Shown here one piece after another: positions 18,328 through 35,926 of a DNA stretch of 64,000 nucleotides. The stretch is from Guyparkeria sp. GTDB lineage: Bacteria; Pseudomonadota; Gammaproteobacteria; Halothiobacillales; Halothiobacillaceae. A program made the translations under genes and the position numbers. Positions within the stretch are counted from its first letter, which is position 1. Each line of letters begins with the position of its first letter. Where the stretch lies: assembly GCA_024636755.1 (NCBI GenBank), contig JAGXGL010000021.1, forward strand, positions 16,955-80,954, given 5' to 3'. The notes under the pieces are model-generated. The model did no database searches. It had not been told where the DNA came from and saw only the letters and a list, made by a program, of their open reading frames with translations.

Positions 18328-18522
18328 GAACGTCGGATTCCGGGATGGTCTGACGGAAGCAAGGTATCCCGTCGAGGATGGATGAATCGGCGGCCAGTAT
18401 AGCGGACACCACGTGCCTCCGGGCAGGATGGATTGGCAGAACGCGCGCCTGCGCGCCACCCTTCACGTGCTAGGCTTCTCGGCGCCTCGCTTGCCACGGT
18501 TGCCATCAAAAGGAGAGAGTCC

Positions 18523-19068
18523 ATGCACGCCCCGGAAGACAATCTGATCTGGATCGATCTCGAGATGACTGGGCTCGATCCGGTCCGAGACACCATCATC
18601 GAGATTGCCACCCTGGTGACCGACAAGCACCTGAATGTTCTGGCTGAAGGGCCGGTGGTGGCCATTCATCAGCCCGAGGCAAAACTCGCCGGCATGGACG
18701 AATGGAATACGCGGGTGCATGGGCAGAGCGGCTTGGTCGAACGCGTGCGGCAGAGCGACTGTGATCTGCGCTGCGGCGAGACCCGGACGCTGGAATTTCT
18801 GCGCCAGTACGTGCCCGAAGGCAAGTCGCCGATGTGCGGCAACAGCATTTGCCAGGACCGCCGTTTTCTCGCCCGGTTGATGCCGGAGCTCGAGGCGTAT
18901 TTTCATTATCGCAACCTGGATGTCTCCACGATCAAGGAACTGGCCCGGCGTTGGCAGCCCGAGGTGTTGGCCGGTTACCGCAAGAACTCGAATCACCAGG
19001 CGATGGACGACATTCGGGGCTCGGTGGCCGAGCTTTCCCATTACCGGGCCGGCTTTTTCAAGCTCTAG
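18523..19068 (+). CDS. orn: Oligoribonuclease
   Basis: Orn degrades di- and oligoribonucleotides, including pGpG made when EAL phosphodiesterases open c-di-GMP, so it closes the pathway of the two GGDEF-EAL proteins at 36-42 kb. It is a DEDDh exonuclease: [11 protein letters not shown] carries the first acidic pair, and the downstream segment [12 protein letters not shown] carries the His and last Asp. AGGAG stands 8 nt before the ATG at 18523; an in-frame upstream start at 18433 lacks a ribosome site. Length 181 residues is standard. Confidence 0.97.
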   Translation: MHAPEDNLIWIDLEMTGLDPVRDTIIEIATLVTDKHLNVLAEGPVVAIHQPEAKLAGMDEWNTRVHGQSGLVERVRQSDCDLRCGETRTLEFLRQYVPEGKSPMCGNSICQDRRFLARLMPELEAYFHYRNLDVSTIKELARRWQPEVLAGYRKNSNHQAMDDIRGSVAELSHYRAGFFKL

Positions 19069-19095
19069 GGCGCGCGTCGTCAAGCGGATTGATAG

Positions 19096-19956
<861 letters not shown>

Positions 19957-20016
19957 CCCCACGGCTAGATGGGTGCGGCTGGACCAGTGAGCGCCCCGAC
20001 TCGGCACCTCCCGCCG

Positions 20017-20046
20017 TGGACAGCATAGGGGCGTTTCAGTCATAAT
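20017..20046 (+). promoter_or_regulatory. Sigma-70 type promoter candidate for carAB
   Basis: TGGACA (20017-20022), 18-nt spacer, CATAAT (20041-20046). The expected start near 20053 yields a leader of about 80 nt to the TTG start of carA. The leader contains a hairpin with CCGAGG (20059-20064) and CCTCGG (20076-20081). Confidence 0.5.
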
Positions 20047-20134
20047 TGCGCCCCGAAACCGAGGGGCGCTAGCTGCCTCGGCGGCCAGCGCCAACTCGGG
20101 CGGGGTGACACGACAATTCTGTGGGGGAAAGTTC

Positions 20135-21289
20135 TTGGATAGCACGGTCTCAGACGCGAACACCGGGCTCCCGGCCAACACGGCGCTCCTGGCTCTTGAA
20201 GACGGGAGCGTTTTTTACGGCACCTCCATCGGGGCCGATGGCGAGTCGGTGGGCGAGGTGGTGTTCAACACCGCGATGACGGGCTACCAGGAGATTCTCA
20301 CCGACCCGTCCTACCGGCGTCAGATCGTGACCCTCACGTACCCGCACATCGGCAACGTCGGCATCAATGCCGAGGATGCCGAATCCGACTCGGTCCACGT
20401 TGCCGGACTGGTGGTCCGCGATTCCGGCCAGATGAGCTCCTGGCGCGGCGAACAGACCCTCGAGGCCTACTGCCGCGAACATGACGTGGTCGCCATCTCG
20501 GAAGTCGATACCCGCGAGCTGACCCGCCGCCTGCGCGACCAGGGGGCCATGAAGGGTTGCATCGTCGCCGGTGAGGACCTCGACGCCACTGCCGCGGTGG
20601 AGAAGGCACAGGCCTTCGCCGGTCTGGCCGGCATGGACCTGATCCCCGAGGTCGGTATCCACGAGGTGCGCGAGTGGACCGCTGGTTCCTGGTGGGTGAA
20701 TGACGAGGATCGCCCCGAGGCGACTCGTCATGTGGTCGCCTACGACTACGGCTTCAAGCACAACATCCTGCGCAAGCTCGTTGATCGCGGTTGCCGCATC
20801 ACGCTATTCCCGGCCGACGCGCCGGTCGAGGAATTGCTGGCGTCCAACCCCGACGGCATCCTGGTCGGCAATGGCCCGGGCGACCCGGCGGCCTGCACCA
20901 AGGCGATCGGCGACATCGAGCGCGTCCTCGAGACCGGTATCCCGCTGTTCGGCATCTGCCTGGGCCACCAGCTGTTGGCACTGGCCAGCGGCGCGAAGAC
21001 CAGCAAGATGAAGTTCGGCCACCATGGGGCGAACCACCCGGTCCAGGACCTCGATAGCAAGCGTGTATTGATCTCCAGCCAGAATCACGGTTTTGCGGTC
21101 GAGGAGGACAGCCTGCCGGCCCATCTCGAGTCCACGCACCGCTCGCTGTTCGACGGCAGCCTGCAGGGTATCCGTCGTACCGACTGTCCGGCCTTCAGCT
21201 TTCAGGGCCACCCCGAGGCGAGCCCCGGGCCGCATGATCTCGACCTGCTGTTCGATCAGTTCGTCGAGAGCATCGACGCCCGTCGCTGA
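20135..21289 (+). CDS. carA: Carbamoyl-phosphate synthase small (glutaminase) subunit
   Basis: CarA hydrolyses glutamine and channels ammonia to CarB for arginine and pyrimidine synthesis. The N-terminal domain shows [22 protein letters not shown] and the C-terminal class I amidotransferase domain carries the catalytic cysteine in FGICLGHQ and the His/Glu pair in [11 protein letters not shown]. The chosen start is TTG at 20135 with GGGGGA about 8 nt upstream, giving 384 residues, close to the 382 of E. coli. A GTG ten codons upstream (20105) is the alternative. It begins the carA-carB-greA operon. Confidence 0.94.
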   Translation: MDSTVSDANTGLPANTALLALEDGSVFYGTSIGADGESVGEVVFNTAMTGYQEILTDPSYRRQIVTLTYPHIGNVGINAEDAESDSVHVAGLVVRDSGQMSSWRGEQTLEAYCREHDVVAISEVDTRELTRRLRDQGAMKGCIVAGEDLDATAAVEKAQAFAGLAGMDLIPEVGIHEVREWTAGSWWVNDEDRPEATRHVVAYDYGFKHNILRKLVDRGCRITLFPADAPVEELLASNPDGILVGNGPGDPAACTKAIGDIERVLETGIPLFGICLGHQLLALASGAKTSKMKFGHHGANHPVQDLDSKRVLISSQNHGFAVEEDSLPAHLESTHRSLFDGSLQGIRRTDCPAFSFQGHPEASPGPHDLDLLFDQFVESIDARR

Positions 21290-21343
21290 GCCGCCTTTCC
21301 AGAACAACCAACTGCCCAGCCACGGCTGGCAGGTGAGTCGAGC

Positions 21344-26665
<5,322 letters not shown>

Positions 26666-26704
26666 GCGTCTCAAGACGTCTACCAGATTGAATGGCCGAA
26701 CGTA

Positions 26705-26734
26705 AAAAACCCGCCGAACCTCCGGCGGGTTTTT
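26705..26734. terminator. Bidirectional intrinsic terminator
   Basis: AAAAACCCGCCG (26705-26716) pairs with CGGCGGGTTTTT (26723-26734) around a 6-nt loop. The A-run on one side and T-run on the other make it work for both the serS-ACP transcript and the convergent ferredoxin transcript. Confidence 0.93.
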
Positions 26735-26758
26735 GCTTGAGCAGAGGCTCGGTCGAGC

Positions 26759-27034
<276 letters not shown>

Positions 27035-27100
27035 TTAACTGGCGCACAGGATAACAGGTAAACGGTATTTTGGTGCGCTCGGGCAGAAAATTCCGCAGTA

Positions 27101-27595
27101 TCAGGCTCGGTCAATATCGTCCAGCGCTCGAACCACCGCCGGCGGAACGAAGTCGGTGACATCACCACCGAGGCGCGCCAGTTCACGCACGATACTCGAC
27201 GAGATGAACCCAAGATCTTCGGCCGGGGAAAGAAACACGGTTTCGAGTTCACTGTTGAGTCGTCGATTGATGGCAGCCAGCTGAATTTCGTACTCGAAAT
27301 CACTCACCGCGCGCAATCCCCGCACCAGGGCGGTGGCCCCCACCTCGGCGGCAAAGTCCACCAACAGACCATCGAACGAGCCCACCCGAATCGCACCGGT
27401 CTCGTCCCCGATCGCCTCTTCGACCAGGGTGCGTCGCTTTTCCAGGGAGAAAAGGGTTTGCTTGCCCGAATCACCGGCGACGGCAACGATCACCTCGTCG
27501 AACAGCCGGGCGGCACGATGGGCGAGATCGACATGTCCATACGTGATCGGATCGAACGTGCCCGGATAGACCGCGATGCGTTTCTTGCGTGTCAT
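27101..27595 (-). CDS. coaD: Phosphopantetheine adenylyltransferase
   Basis: CoaD transfers AMP to 4'-phosphopantetheine, the penultimate step of coenzyme A synthesis. The nucleotidyltransferase motif YPGTFDPITYGHVDL carries the (T/H)xGH box, and the second motif ISSSIVREL is present near residue 128. Length 164 residues is typical. It is followed by the ferredoxin gene on the same strand with a 93-nt gap. Confidence 0.97.
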   Translation of the reverse strand: MTRKKRIAVYPGTFDPITYGHVDLAHRAARLFDEVIVAVAGDSGKQTLFSLEKRRTLVEEAIGDETGAIRVGSFDGLLVDFAAEVGATALVRGLRAVSDFEYEIQLAAINRRLNSELETVFLSPAEDLGFISSSIVRELARLGGDVTDFVPPAVVRALDDIDRA

Positions 27596-27647
27596 GCAGA
27601 AGCCCCCGATGGACTGAGGTCGAAAGCGGATCGGGTGCAGGCCCGGA

Positions 27648-28433
27648 TCAGGAAAGAATCATGTGAATGCCCAGACCCATCAGCACAAAGGCGAAGATGC
27701 GTTTGAGCATCAGGGCCGGCAATATCTGCGCGAGTTTGGCACCGATGGGGGCGAAAAGCACCGAGAACACGGCAATACCCGCCAGTGCCGGCAGGTACAC
27801 GTAGCCGGCCGTCATCTCGGGCAGACCCGCGATGGTCCAGCCGCTGACAATGTACCCGGCCGCGCCGAAGAACGCGGTCGGCAGGGTCAGCGAGGCGCTG
27901 GTCGCAATCGCGTTACGAGCGGTGACGTTGCAGTAGAGGAAGAACGGGGTCGTCATTGCGCCGCCGCCCATGCCCATGATCGAGGCGATCGCCCCGAAGG
28001 TGCTCGATACCCCGGTGAGCGGGACGATTCCGGGAAGCTGCCGACTGGCCGGCGGCGTCTTGCCGAAGGCCATCTGCAGGGCCACCGCGATCTCGAGCAC
28101 GCCGAAGACAATCTTGAGCACGTTGCCGGGCAGGTAATGCGCCACCGTCGAGCCCAGAATAGCCCCGAGCGCCATCCCCGGCGCAAACCGCGCGAACACG
28201 TCCCAGAGCACGCCCCCGTGCCGGTGGTGGCTGTATACCGAGGTAATCGAGGCAAACACGATAGCCGCCAATGACGTGCCGATCGCGATATGCACCAGAT
28301 GGGGGCCGCTGATACCGATGGTCGGAAAGATCATCAGCAGGACGGGCACCATGATCAGTCCGCCACCAATGCCGAGCAGGCCGGCGGCCACTCCACCGAC
28401 GATGCCGAGGATGGCGAACAACAGGTATTCCAT
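27648..28433 (-). CDS. TauE/SafE-family sulfite/anion permease
   Basis: This is an eight-helix-type membrane protein built from two homologous halves, each beginning with a glycine-rich motif: GGVAAGLLGIGGGLIMVPVLL near the N-terminus and ASIMGMGGGAMTTPFFLY in the middle. Family members export sulfite, sulfoacetate or related sulfur anions, which would suit a sulfur-metabolising host, but the substrate is not shown by sequence. The ATG at 28433 has GGGAGG 7 nt upstream and gives 261 residues; the frame is open nine codons further. It follows lpdA by 27 nt and may be read from the pyruvate dehydrogenase transcript. Confidence 0.9.
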   Translation of the reverse strand: MEYLLFAILGIVGGVAAGLLGIGGGLIMVPVLLMIFPTIGISGPHLVHIAIGTSLAAIVFASITSVYSHHRHGGVLWDVFARFAPGMALGAILGSTVAHYLPGNVLKIVFGVLEIAVALQMAFGKTPPASRQLPGIVPLTGVSSTFGAIASIMGMGGGAMTTPFFLYCNVTARNAIATSASLTLPTAFFGAAGYIVSGWTIAGLPEMTAGYVYLPALAGIAVFSVLFAPIGAKLAQILPALMLKRIFAFVLMGLGIHMILS

Positions 28434-28460
28434 TCGCGTCCTCCCTTTGCCGGCGCCCAA

Positions 28461-30233
28461 TCAGCGTTTCTTGGGCGGCAGCAGGTCCGTGATGGTGCCT
28501 TCGGCCATCTCGGCGGCGAAGCCAAGGGTCTCCGACAGGGTGGGGTGGGGATGGATCGTCAAGCCGATGTCGGCCATGTCCGCGCCCATCTCGATCGCCA
28601 GCATGGCTTCTGCGATCAACTCGCCGGCGTTGGGGCCGACGATGCCCGCGCCGAGCAGGCGGTGGGTCTTCTTGCAGAACAAGGCCTTGGTAAGACCTTC
28701 GTCGCGGCCAAGACTCAGCGATCGGCCTGAGGCGGCCCAGGGGAAGGCGCCTTTCTCGTACTCGACACCCTCGGCCTTGAGCTCGTCCTCGGTCTTGCCG
28801 GCCCAGGCGACCTCCGGATCGGTGTAGGCCACGCTGGGAATCCCCATCGGCGTGAAGGCCGACGGCAGACCACAGATCACCTCGGCGGCGACCTTGCCCT
28901 CGTGCACCGCCTTGTGGGCCAGCATCGGCTGACCGACCACGTCGCCGATCGCATGGATATGCTCGACGTTGGTCCGCATCCGCTCGTCGACGGCGATGAA
29001 GCCGCGCTCGTCGACCGATACGCCGGCCTTGTCCGCATCGATCTTCTTGCCGTTCGGCGCGCGACCAACGGCGACCAGAATGCGATCGAAAACAGCCGTT
29101 TCCGGTGTGTTTTTGCCCTCGAAGGTGACATGAAGGCCATCTTTCTTGGCCTCGACATTGGTCACCTTCGAGCCGAGGAAAATGTCCTGGTAGCGCTTCT
29201 TGAGGATCTTCAGCAACGGACGGGTCAGGTCCTTGTCGGCCCCCGGGATAATGGTGTCGGCCAGTTCGACGATCGAAATATCGGCGCCGAGCGAATCATA
29301 GACCTGCGCCATTTCCAGACCGATGATGCCGCCGCCGATGACCAGCATTTTGCCCGGCACTTCCTCGAGTTCGAGAGCGTCGGTGGAGTCCATCACGCGC
29401 GGGTCGTCGTGCGGAATGAACGGCAGCTTCACCGGCTGGGAGCCGGCGGCGACGATGGCGTTGTCGAACCGGACCAGGGTTTCCTTGCCATCGTCATCGG
29501 TGACCGCGACGTGGTGCGGATCGACGAAACGGCCGTAACCGCGCACGATCTGCACCTTGCGTTGCTTGGCCAGGGCCTCGAGGCCACCGGTGAGCTTCTT
29601 GATCGTCTTTTCCTTGAAGCCGCGCAGCTTGTCCAGATCGATCTTGGGCTCGGCGAATGTCACACCGTGCGCGCCCATCGAGCGGGTTTCGTTGAGCACT
29701 TCGGAGACGTGCAGCAACGCCTTGGACGGAATGCAGCCGACATTCAGGCACACGCCGCCGATGACGGGATAGCGCTCGATCAGCACCACCTTCTTGCCCA
29801 GATCCGCGGCGCGGAAGGCGGAGGTGTAGCCGCCCGGGCCGCCACCCAGGACGCAAATCTCGCACTCGACGTCGGCCTTGGCGTCGGTGGCTGCGGCAGC
29901 AGCGGGTGCGGCCGACTTGTCTTCCTCGGTCGGGGCAGGGGCTGTCTCGGCCGGTGCATCGGCCTTGTCGTCCTTGTCGTCCGTGCCATCGGCTGCGGCG
30001 GGCTCGTACTTGGCGATCGGCTTGCCGGTGCGGACCTTGTCGCCCACGCCGACCAGCATCTCGGTGATCGTGCCGGCGGCGGGTGCCGGGATCTCCATGG
30101 TGGCCTTGTCGGTCTCCAGGGTGATCAACGAGTCTTCGGCCTCGACGGCGTCGCCGGCCTCGACCAGCACCTCGATGATCTCGACTTCGTCAAAGTTGCC
30201 GATGTCCGGCAGGTTGATGGTTTCGATGGTCAT
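28461..30233 (-). CDS. lpdA: Dihydrolipoyl dehydrogenase (E3) with N-terminal lipoyl domain
   Basis: This is the FAD enzyme that reoxidises dihydrolipoamide of the pyruvate dehydrogenase complex. Residues 1-80 are a lipoyl domain with the modified lysine in [13 protein letters not shown] flexible Ala/Pro/Asp linker (about 80-120) leads to the flavoprotein: [17 protein letters not shown] binds FAD and [17 protein letters not shown] carries the redox-active disulfide. NAD-binding [13 protein letters not shown] follows near residue 298. At 590 residues it is longer than E. coli Lpd because of the lipoyl extension. AAGGAG precedes the ATG, 10 nt after the aceF stop. Confidence 0.96.
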   Translation of the reverse strand: MTIETINLPDIGNFDEVEIIEVLVEAGDAVEAEDSLITLETDKATMEIPAPAAGTITEMLVGVGDKVRTGKPIAKYEPAAADGTDDKDDKADAPAETAPAPTEEDKSAAPAAAAATDAKADVECEICVLGGGPGGYTSAFRAADLGKKVVLIERYPVIGGVCLNVGCIPSKALLHVSEVLNETRSMGAHGVTFAEPKIDLDKLRGFKEKTIKKLTGGLEALAKQRKVQIVRGYGRFVDPHHVAVTDDDGKETLVRFDNAIVAAGSQPVKLPFIPHDDPRVMDSTDALELEEVPGKMLVIGGGIIGLEMAQVYDSLGADISIVELADTIIPGADKDLTRPLLKILKKRYQDIFLGSKVTNVEAKKDGLHVTFEGKNTPETAVFDRILVAVGRAPNGKKIDADKAGVSVDERGFIAVDERMRTNVEHIHAIGDVVGQPMLAHKAVHEGKVAAEVICGLPSAFTPMGIPSVAYTDPEVAWAGKTEDELKAEGVEYEKGAFPWAASGRSLSLGRDEGLTKALFCKKTHRLLGAGIVGPNAGELIAEAMLAIEMGADMADIGLTIHPHPTLSETLGFAAEMAEGTITDLLPPKKR

Positions 30234-30243
30234 CCGGTGCTCC

Positions 30244-31590
30244 TTACAGCATCAGTTCGCGAAGATCGGTGAGCGTGCGCGAGAGCGTGGTCATGAACCG
30301 CGCGCCCTCGGCGCCATCGATGACGCGGTGATCGTAGGACAACGCCAGCGGCAGCATCAGGCGCGGCACGAAGTCTGAACCATCCCAGACCGGCTGCATG
30401 CTGGCCTTGGACACCCCGAGGATGCCCACTTCCGGACCGTTGACGATTGGCGTGAACTGGGTGCCGCCGATGCCCCCGAGGCTGGAGACCGAGAACGTAC
30501 CGCCGGAGAGGTCCTCACCGGTCAGCTTGCCGTTTCGGGCACGCTCCGAGATGGCCATCAGTTCCTCGGAGAGCTCGAAGATCCCCTTCTTGTCGACATC
30601 GCGCACCACCGGCACCAGCAGCCCTTTGGGGGTATCCACGGCCACGCCGAGGTTGATGTACTGCTTGACGATCAGCTTCTCGCCATCGGGCGCGAGCGAG
30701 GCATTCATGTGCGGGAACTCGCGCAGCACGTGCGCCAGCGCCTTGAGCACGAACACGAGCGGCGTCATCTTGATGCCGGCCTTCTCAGCGCGCGGCTTGA
30801 GTGACTTGCGGAAGGCCTCGACCTCGGTGATATCCGTTTCGTCGAACTGCGTGACGTGCGGAATGTTCAACCAAGCAGTCGAGAGATGCTTGCCGGAAAG
30901 CTTCTTGATGCGTGAGAGCGGCTTTTCCTCGATCTCGCCGAACTGGGAGAAGTCGATCTCCGGCAGCGGCGGGATGCCCGCCCCGGTAGCCGCCCCGCCC
31001 TTGGCCACGCCTTCCATCACCGTCTTGATCGCGCCTTCGACGTCTTCCTGCCGGATGCGGCCCTTGGGACCGGTGCCAGTGACATTGGCCAGGTCCACGC
31101 CCAGTTTTCGGGCGAAAACACGCACCGATGGACTGGCGTGGAAGGCCGCACCGGCACTCTGGCGATTGACGGGCGCGGGTGTCTGCGGCGCCTGGGCCGC
31201 GGGCTCGGCGGGCTTCTCGCCAGCCGGTACCGGCTTCTCGGTCTCGGCCGGTTTCTCGTCCGGCTTTGCCTCGGCTGACTCTTCCTTGGTCGACTCTTCC
31301 TGGCTTGCCGCTTCTTGGCTCGAGGGCGTTTCGGCGTCGTCTCCGGAATCTTCCTCGGCCTCGATCTCGGCGATCAGGTCTCCTTGTTTCAGGGAGTCGT
31401 CCACCTTGACCAGCACCTTCTTGATCTCGCCCGCGTAGGGGGACGGGATCTCCATCGTGGCCTTGTCGGACTCCAGCGTGATCAGCGAGTCTTCCTTTTC
31501 CACCCGGTCGCCGGGCGAGATCAGCACCTCGATAACCGGGGTGTTGTCGTAATTGCCGATATCGGGGAGGGTGATCGACTTGATGGCCAT
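30244..31590 (-). CDS. aceF: Pyruvate dehydrogenase E2, dihydrolipoyl acetyltransferase
   Basis: This is the core acetyltransferase of the complex. One lipoyl domain (residues 1-75, lysine in [12 protein letters not shown]) is followed by an acidic Ala/Pro/Glu linker, a peripheral-subunit-binding domain (about 150-190, [22 protein letters not shown]) and the catalytic domain ending with the active-site [16 protein letters not shown]. coli has three lipoyl domains; here there is one on E2 and another on E3. GGAGAC stands before the ATG. Length is 448 residues. Confidence 0.97.
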   Translation of the reverse strand: MAIKSITLPDIGNYDNTPVIEVLISPGDRVEKEDSLITLESDKATMEIPSPYAGEIKKVLVKVDDSLKQGDLIAEIEAEEDSGDDAETPSSQEAASQEESTKEESAEAKPDEKPAETEKPVPAGEKPAEPAAQAPQTPAPVNRQSAGAAFHASPSVRVFARKLGVDLANVTGTGPKGRIRQEDVEGAIKTVMEGVAKGGAATGAGIPPLPEIDFSQFGEIEEKPLSRIKKLSGKHLSTAWLNIPHVTQFDETDITEVEAFRKSLKPRAEKAGIKMTPLVFVLKALAHVLREFPHMNASLAPDGEKLIVKQYINLGVAVDTPKGLLVPVVRDVDKKGIFELSEELMAISERARNGKLTGEDLSGGTFSVSSLGGIGGTQFTPIVNGPEVGILGVSKASMQPVWDGSDFVPRLMLPLALSYDHRVIDGAEGARFMTTLSRTLTDLRELML

Positions 31591-31704
31591 CAGCCTGTCT
31601 CCATGAAAGGTTGCATGCGCGTCCGCGTCTTTTTGCGGGCGTCGGATCGAATGGGGCCGGTGCCCCGCGTCATGCCGGCATGAGCGGGGCAGGGGCGGTA
31701 GGTC

Positions 31705-34362
31705 TTAGCGCTCGATCGGCGGGCCGCAGTCCGGATCGATGTCGTATTTCTTGATCGCCTCGGTGACCTTGGTGGCCGGGATGGTGCCTTCGTCGGCCAG
31801 GGCCTTGAGCGCGGCGACCACGATGTGGGCGGCATCGACTTCGAAGAAGCGACGCAGTGCCGCGCGGGTATCGGAACGGCCGTAGCCGTCGGTGCCCAGG
31901 ATGGTGAACGAATTTGGCACGAATCGACGGATCTGATCCGGGTAGGCCTGGATGTAGTCAGTCGCCGCGATAACCGGGGCGTTGCGTTCCTCAAGGGCGG
32001 CGGTGATGTACGGCGTCTTGGGATCGGCTTCTGGGTGCAGCCGGTTGTGCCGTTCGCAGGCCTGACCTTCGCGGGCCAGCTCGGTAAAGCTGGTTGCCGA
32101 CCAGACATCGGCCGCTATTTTCCAGTCGCCCTCGAGCATCACGGCCGCGGTCTCGGCCTCGCGCAGGATGGTGCCGGAACCCATCAGCTGGACACGGTTC
32201 TTAAGTTTCTTCTTGCTCTCGCGCAGGCGATAGGCGCCCTTGAGAACGCCTTCCTCGATACCCTCGGGCATCGCGGGGTGGGCGTAGTTCTCGTTCATCG
32301 CGGTGATGTAGTAGTAGCAATCCTGCTTTTCCTCGACCATCGCCTGCAGGCCATCACGGATGATGATGGCCATCTCGTAGCCGTAGGTCGGATCGAAGAC
32401 GCGGCAGCTGGGCACGACCGAGAACATCATGATGTTGTGGCCGTCGTTGTGCTGCAGACCCTCGCCCTCGAGCGTGGTCCGGCCGGCGGTCGCCCCAATC
32501 AGGAAGCCACGCGCCCGGATGTCGCCCGCCAGCCAGGCCAGATCGCCCACGCGCTGGTAGCCGAACATCGAGTAGTAGATGTAGAACGGCACCATCGCCT
32601 CACCGTAGTTGGCGTAGGCGGTGGCCGCGGCCAGCCACGAGGACATGGAGCCGGCCTCGTTGATGCCTTCCTGCAGCACCTGGCCGTTGGCCGCCTGCTT
32701 GTACCAGGCCACCTGGTCCGAATCGACCGGCTCGTAGAGCTGACCGGCGGGGTCGTAGATACCCACCTGGCGGAACAACCCCTCGAGACCGAAGGTGCGG
32801 GCCTCGTCCGGGATGATCGGCACGACGCGCTTGCCGAGCTTCTTGTCGCGCAAGATCATCGCCAGGATGCGACCGAAGAGCATGGTCGAGGACATCTCGC
32901 GCTCGCCGGTGCCCTTGAGGATCATGTCGAAGGCCTTGAGCTCCGGTGCCGGGATGGACTCGGCGCGGTCGACGCGGGAGGGCAGGTAGCCGCCCAGCTC
33001 CTTGCGCCGCTCGTTCATGTACTTGATCAGCTCGTGGCTGTCGTCCGGCTTGTAGAACGGCACGTTCTTTTCGAGCTGCTCGTCGGAGATCGGCAAGCCG
33101 AAACGGTCGCGAAAGTACTTCAGCCCGTCGTTGTCCAACTTCTTTTGCTGGTGGGCGGTCATCGCGCCTTCGCCGAACGGGCCCATGCCGTAACCCTTGA
33201 TGGTCTTGGCGATGATGACGGTCGGCTTGCCCTTGCAGTCGTTGGCCGCCTTGTAGGCCGCGTACATCTTGCGCGGGCTGTGGCCACCACGGGTGAGCGA
33301 GAAGATCTCGTCGTCGGTCATGTTCTTGACCAGCTCGGCGGTCTCCGGGTACTTGCCGAAGAAGTGCTCGCGGACGAAGGCGCCATCCTTGGCCTTGTAG
33401 GCCTGATATTCGCCGTCGGGAACTTCCATCATCCGTTCCATCAGCTTGCCCGACTTGTCGCGAGCCAGCAGCTCGTCCCAGCCCGGCCCCCAGATGACCT
33501 TGATCACGTTCCAGCCGGCGCCACGGAAGCTACCCTCGAGTTCCTGGATGATCTTGCCGTTGCCGCGAACCGGGCCATCGAGGCGCTGCAGGTTGGCGTT
33601 GACGATGAAGACCAGATTGTCGAGCTTCTCGCGCACGGCCAGGCCGATGGCGCCGAGTGATTCCGGCTCGTCCATCTCGCCATCACCGAGGAAGGCGTAG
33701 ACCTTGCGGCTGTTGATCTTGCCGAAACCGCGCGCGTCCATGTATTTCATGAAGCGTGCCTGGTAGATCGCCATCAGCGGCCCCAGGCCCATGGAGACGG
33801 TCGGGAACTGCCAGAAGTTCGGCATCAGCCAGGGGTGCGGGTAGGAGCTCAGTCCATCCTTGTGCGCTTCCTGGCGGTAGTTGAGCAGCTGGTCTTCGGT
33901 GATGCGTCCCTCGAGGTACGCCCGGGCGTACATCCCCGGCGCGACGTGACCCTGGAAGAACACCATGTCGGCGCCTTCCGGGTGGTCGTGACCCTTGAAG
34001 AAGTGGTTCAGGGCGACCTCGTACATGGTCGCGCTGGACTGATAGGAGGCGATGTGGCCGCCGACCGAGCTTTCCTTGTTGGCCCGCACCACGATCGCCA
34101 TGGCGTTCCAGCGGATCAGGGCGCGCAGGCGCTGCTCGATCTGACGGTCGCCGGGATACTGCGGCTCGTTCTCGGGCGGAATGGTGTTGATGTAGGGGGT
34201 GGTCGCGGAGTAGGGGGTGTCGATGCCGTGCTGGCGCGCCAGCTCGATCATGTTGCCAATCAAATGGCGGGCCTTTTCCGTCCCTTCAAAGCTGACCACT
34301 GCCTCGAGTGCGTCGAGCCATTCCCGGGTTTCCTGCGGATCCTGATCGATGTAATCGGTCAC
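31705..34362 (-). CDS. aceE: Pyruvate dehydrogenase E1 component (homodimeric)
   Basis: E1 decarboxylates pyruvate on thiamine diphosphate and acetylates the lipoyl arm. The thiamine motif starts at AFLGDGEMDEPESLGAIG. Further conserved stretches are KGYGMGPFGEGAMTAHQ and the C-terminal GTDGYGRSDTRAALRRFFEVD. The start is taken as GTG at 34362, because GAGGAG lies 5 nt upstream; a GTG two codons earlier overlaps that site. The 885 residues match the E. coli enzyme. It heads the minus-strand operon aceE-aceF-lpdA. Confidence 0.96.
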   Translation of the reverse strand: MTDYIDQDPQETREWLDALEAVVSFEGTEKARHLIGNMIELARQHGIDTPYSATTPYINTIPPENEPQYPGDRQIEQRLRALIRWNAMAIVVRANKESSVGGHIASYQSSATMYEVALNHFFKGHDHPEGADMVFFQGHVAPGMYARAYLEGRITEDQLLNYRQEAHKDGLSSYPHPWLMPNFWQFPTVSMGLGPLMAIYQARFMKYMDARGFGKINSRKVYAFLGDGEMDEPESLGAIGLAVREKLDNLVFIVNANLQRLDGPVRGNGKIIQELEGSFRGAGWNVIKVIWGPGWDELLARDKSGKLMERMMEVPDGEYQAYKAKDGAFVREHFFGKYPETAELVKNMTDDEIFSLTRGGHSPRKMYAAYKAANDCKGKPTVIIAKTIKGYGMGPFGEGAMTAHQQKKLDNDGLKYFRDRFGLPISDEQLEKNVPFYKPDDSHELIKYMNERRKELGGYLPSRVDRAESIPAPELKAFDMILKGTGEREMSSTMLFGRILAMILRDKKLGKRVVPIIPDEARTFGLEGLFRQVGIYDPAGQLYEPVDSDQVAWYKQAANGQVLQEGINEAGSMSSWLAAATAYANYGEAMVPFYIYYSMFGYQRVGDLAWLAGDIRARGFLIGATAGRTTLEGEGLQHNDGHNIMMFSVVPSCRVFDPTYGYEMAIIIRDGLQAMVEEKQDCYYYITAMNENYAHPAMPEGIEEGVLKGAYRLRESKKKLKNRVQLMGSGTILREAETAAVMLEGDWKIAADVWSATSFTELAREGQACERHNRLHPEADPKTPYITAALEERNAPVIAATDYIQAYPDQIRRFVPNSFTILGTDGYGRSDTRAALRRFFEVDAAHIVVAALKALADEGTIPATKVTEAIKKYDIDPDCGPPIER

Positions 34363-34690
34363 AAGCACTCCTCAAAGCTGTCGTTGGGCGCGTCCGAAAT
34401 CCCCACAAAGCGCCTCATGGCGGGGTTTCGATGGTCGCACCGGACCAAAATTTGCGCCTCATTATGCGCGATTACGCCGCGTTTTCCTATGCACGAGCGC
34501 ATGGAGAAGCCGTTTCACGCCCCTTTTCAGGGACGCAAGCAATCAGAAGAGTGCCATATTGACGGCCCTGGGAGTGGCGTAATCGGGGGATTGAAAATCC
34601 CTATGCCCTGTCAAGGCGCAGCGGTGTCTATATAATGGCGCGATCTCGTGCCAAGCACATCGCAAACACAAATCGAAATCAGGAGTTCTG
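34363..34690. other. Divergent aceE-argG intergenic region
   Basis: This 328-nt region carries the argG promoter described separately. On the aceE side an imperfect inverted repeat, GAAATCCCC (34396-34404) against GGGGTTTC (34422-34429), encloses an inner CGCC/GGCG stem and would form a hairpin in the aceE leader. No convincing PdhR- or ArgR-like operator and no open reading frame worth calling were seen. Confidence 0.6.
34608..34636 (+). promoter_or_regulatory. Sigma-70 type promoter of argG
   Basis: CTGTCA (34608-34613), 17-nt spacer, perfect TATAAT (34631-34636). The predicted start near 34643 gives a leader of about 48 nt before the argG ATG. Confidence 0.7.

Positions 34691-35926
<1,236 letters not shown>

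Noticed and set aside
28902..33660. Long plus-strand frames opposite lpdA and aceE (456 and 611 codons)
   Set aside because: Shadows of the pyruvate dehydrogenase genes, without conserved features.
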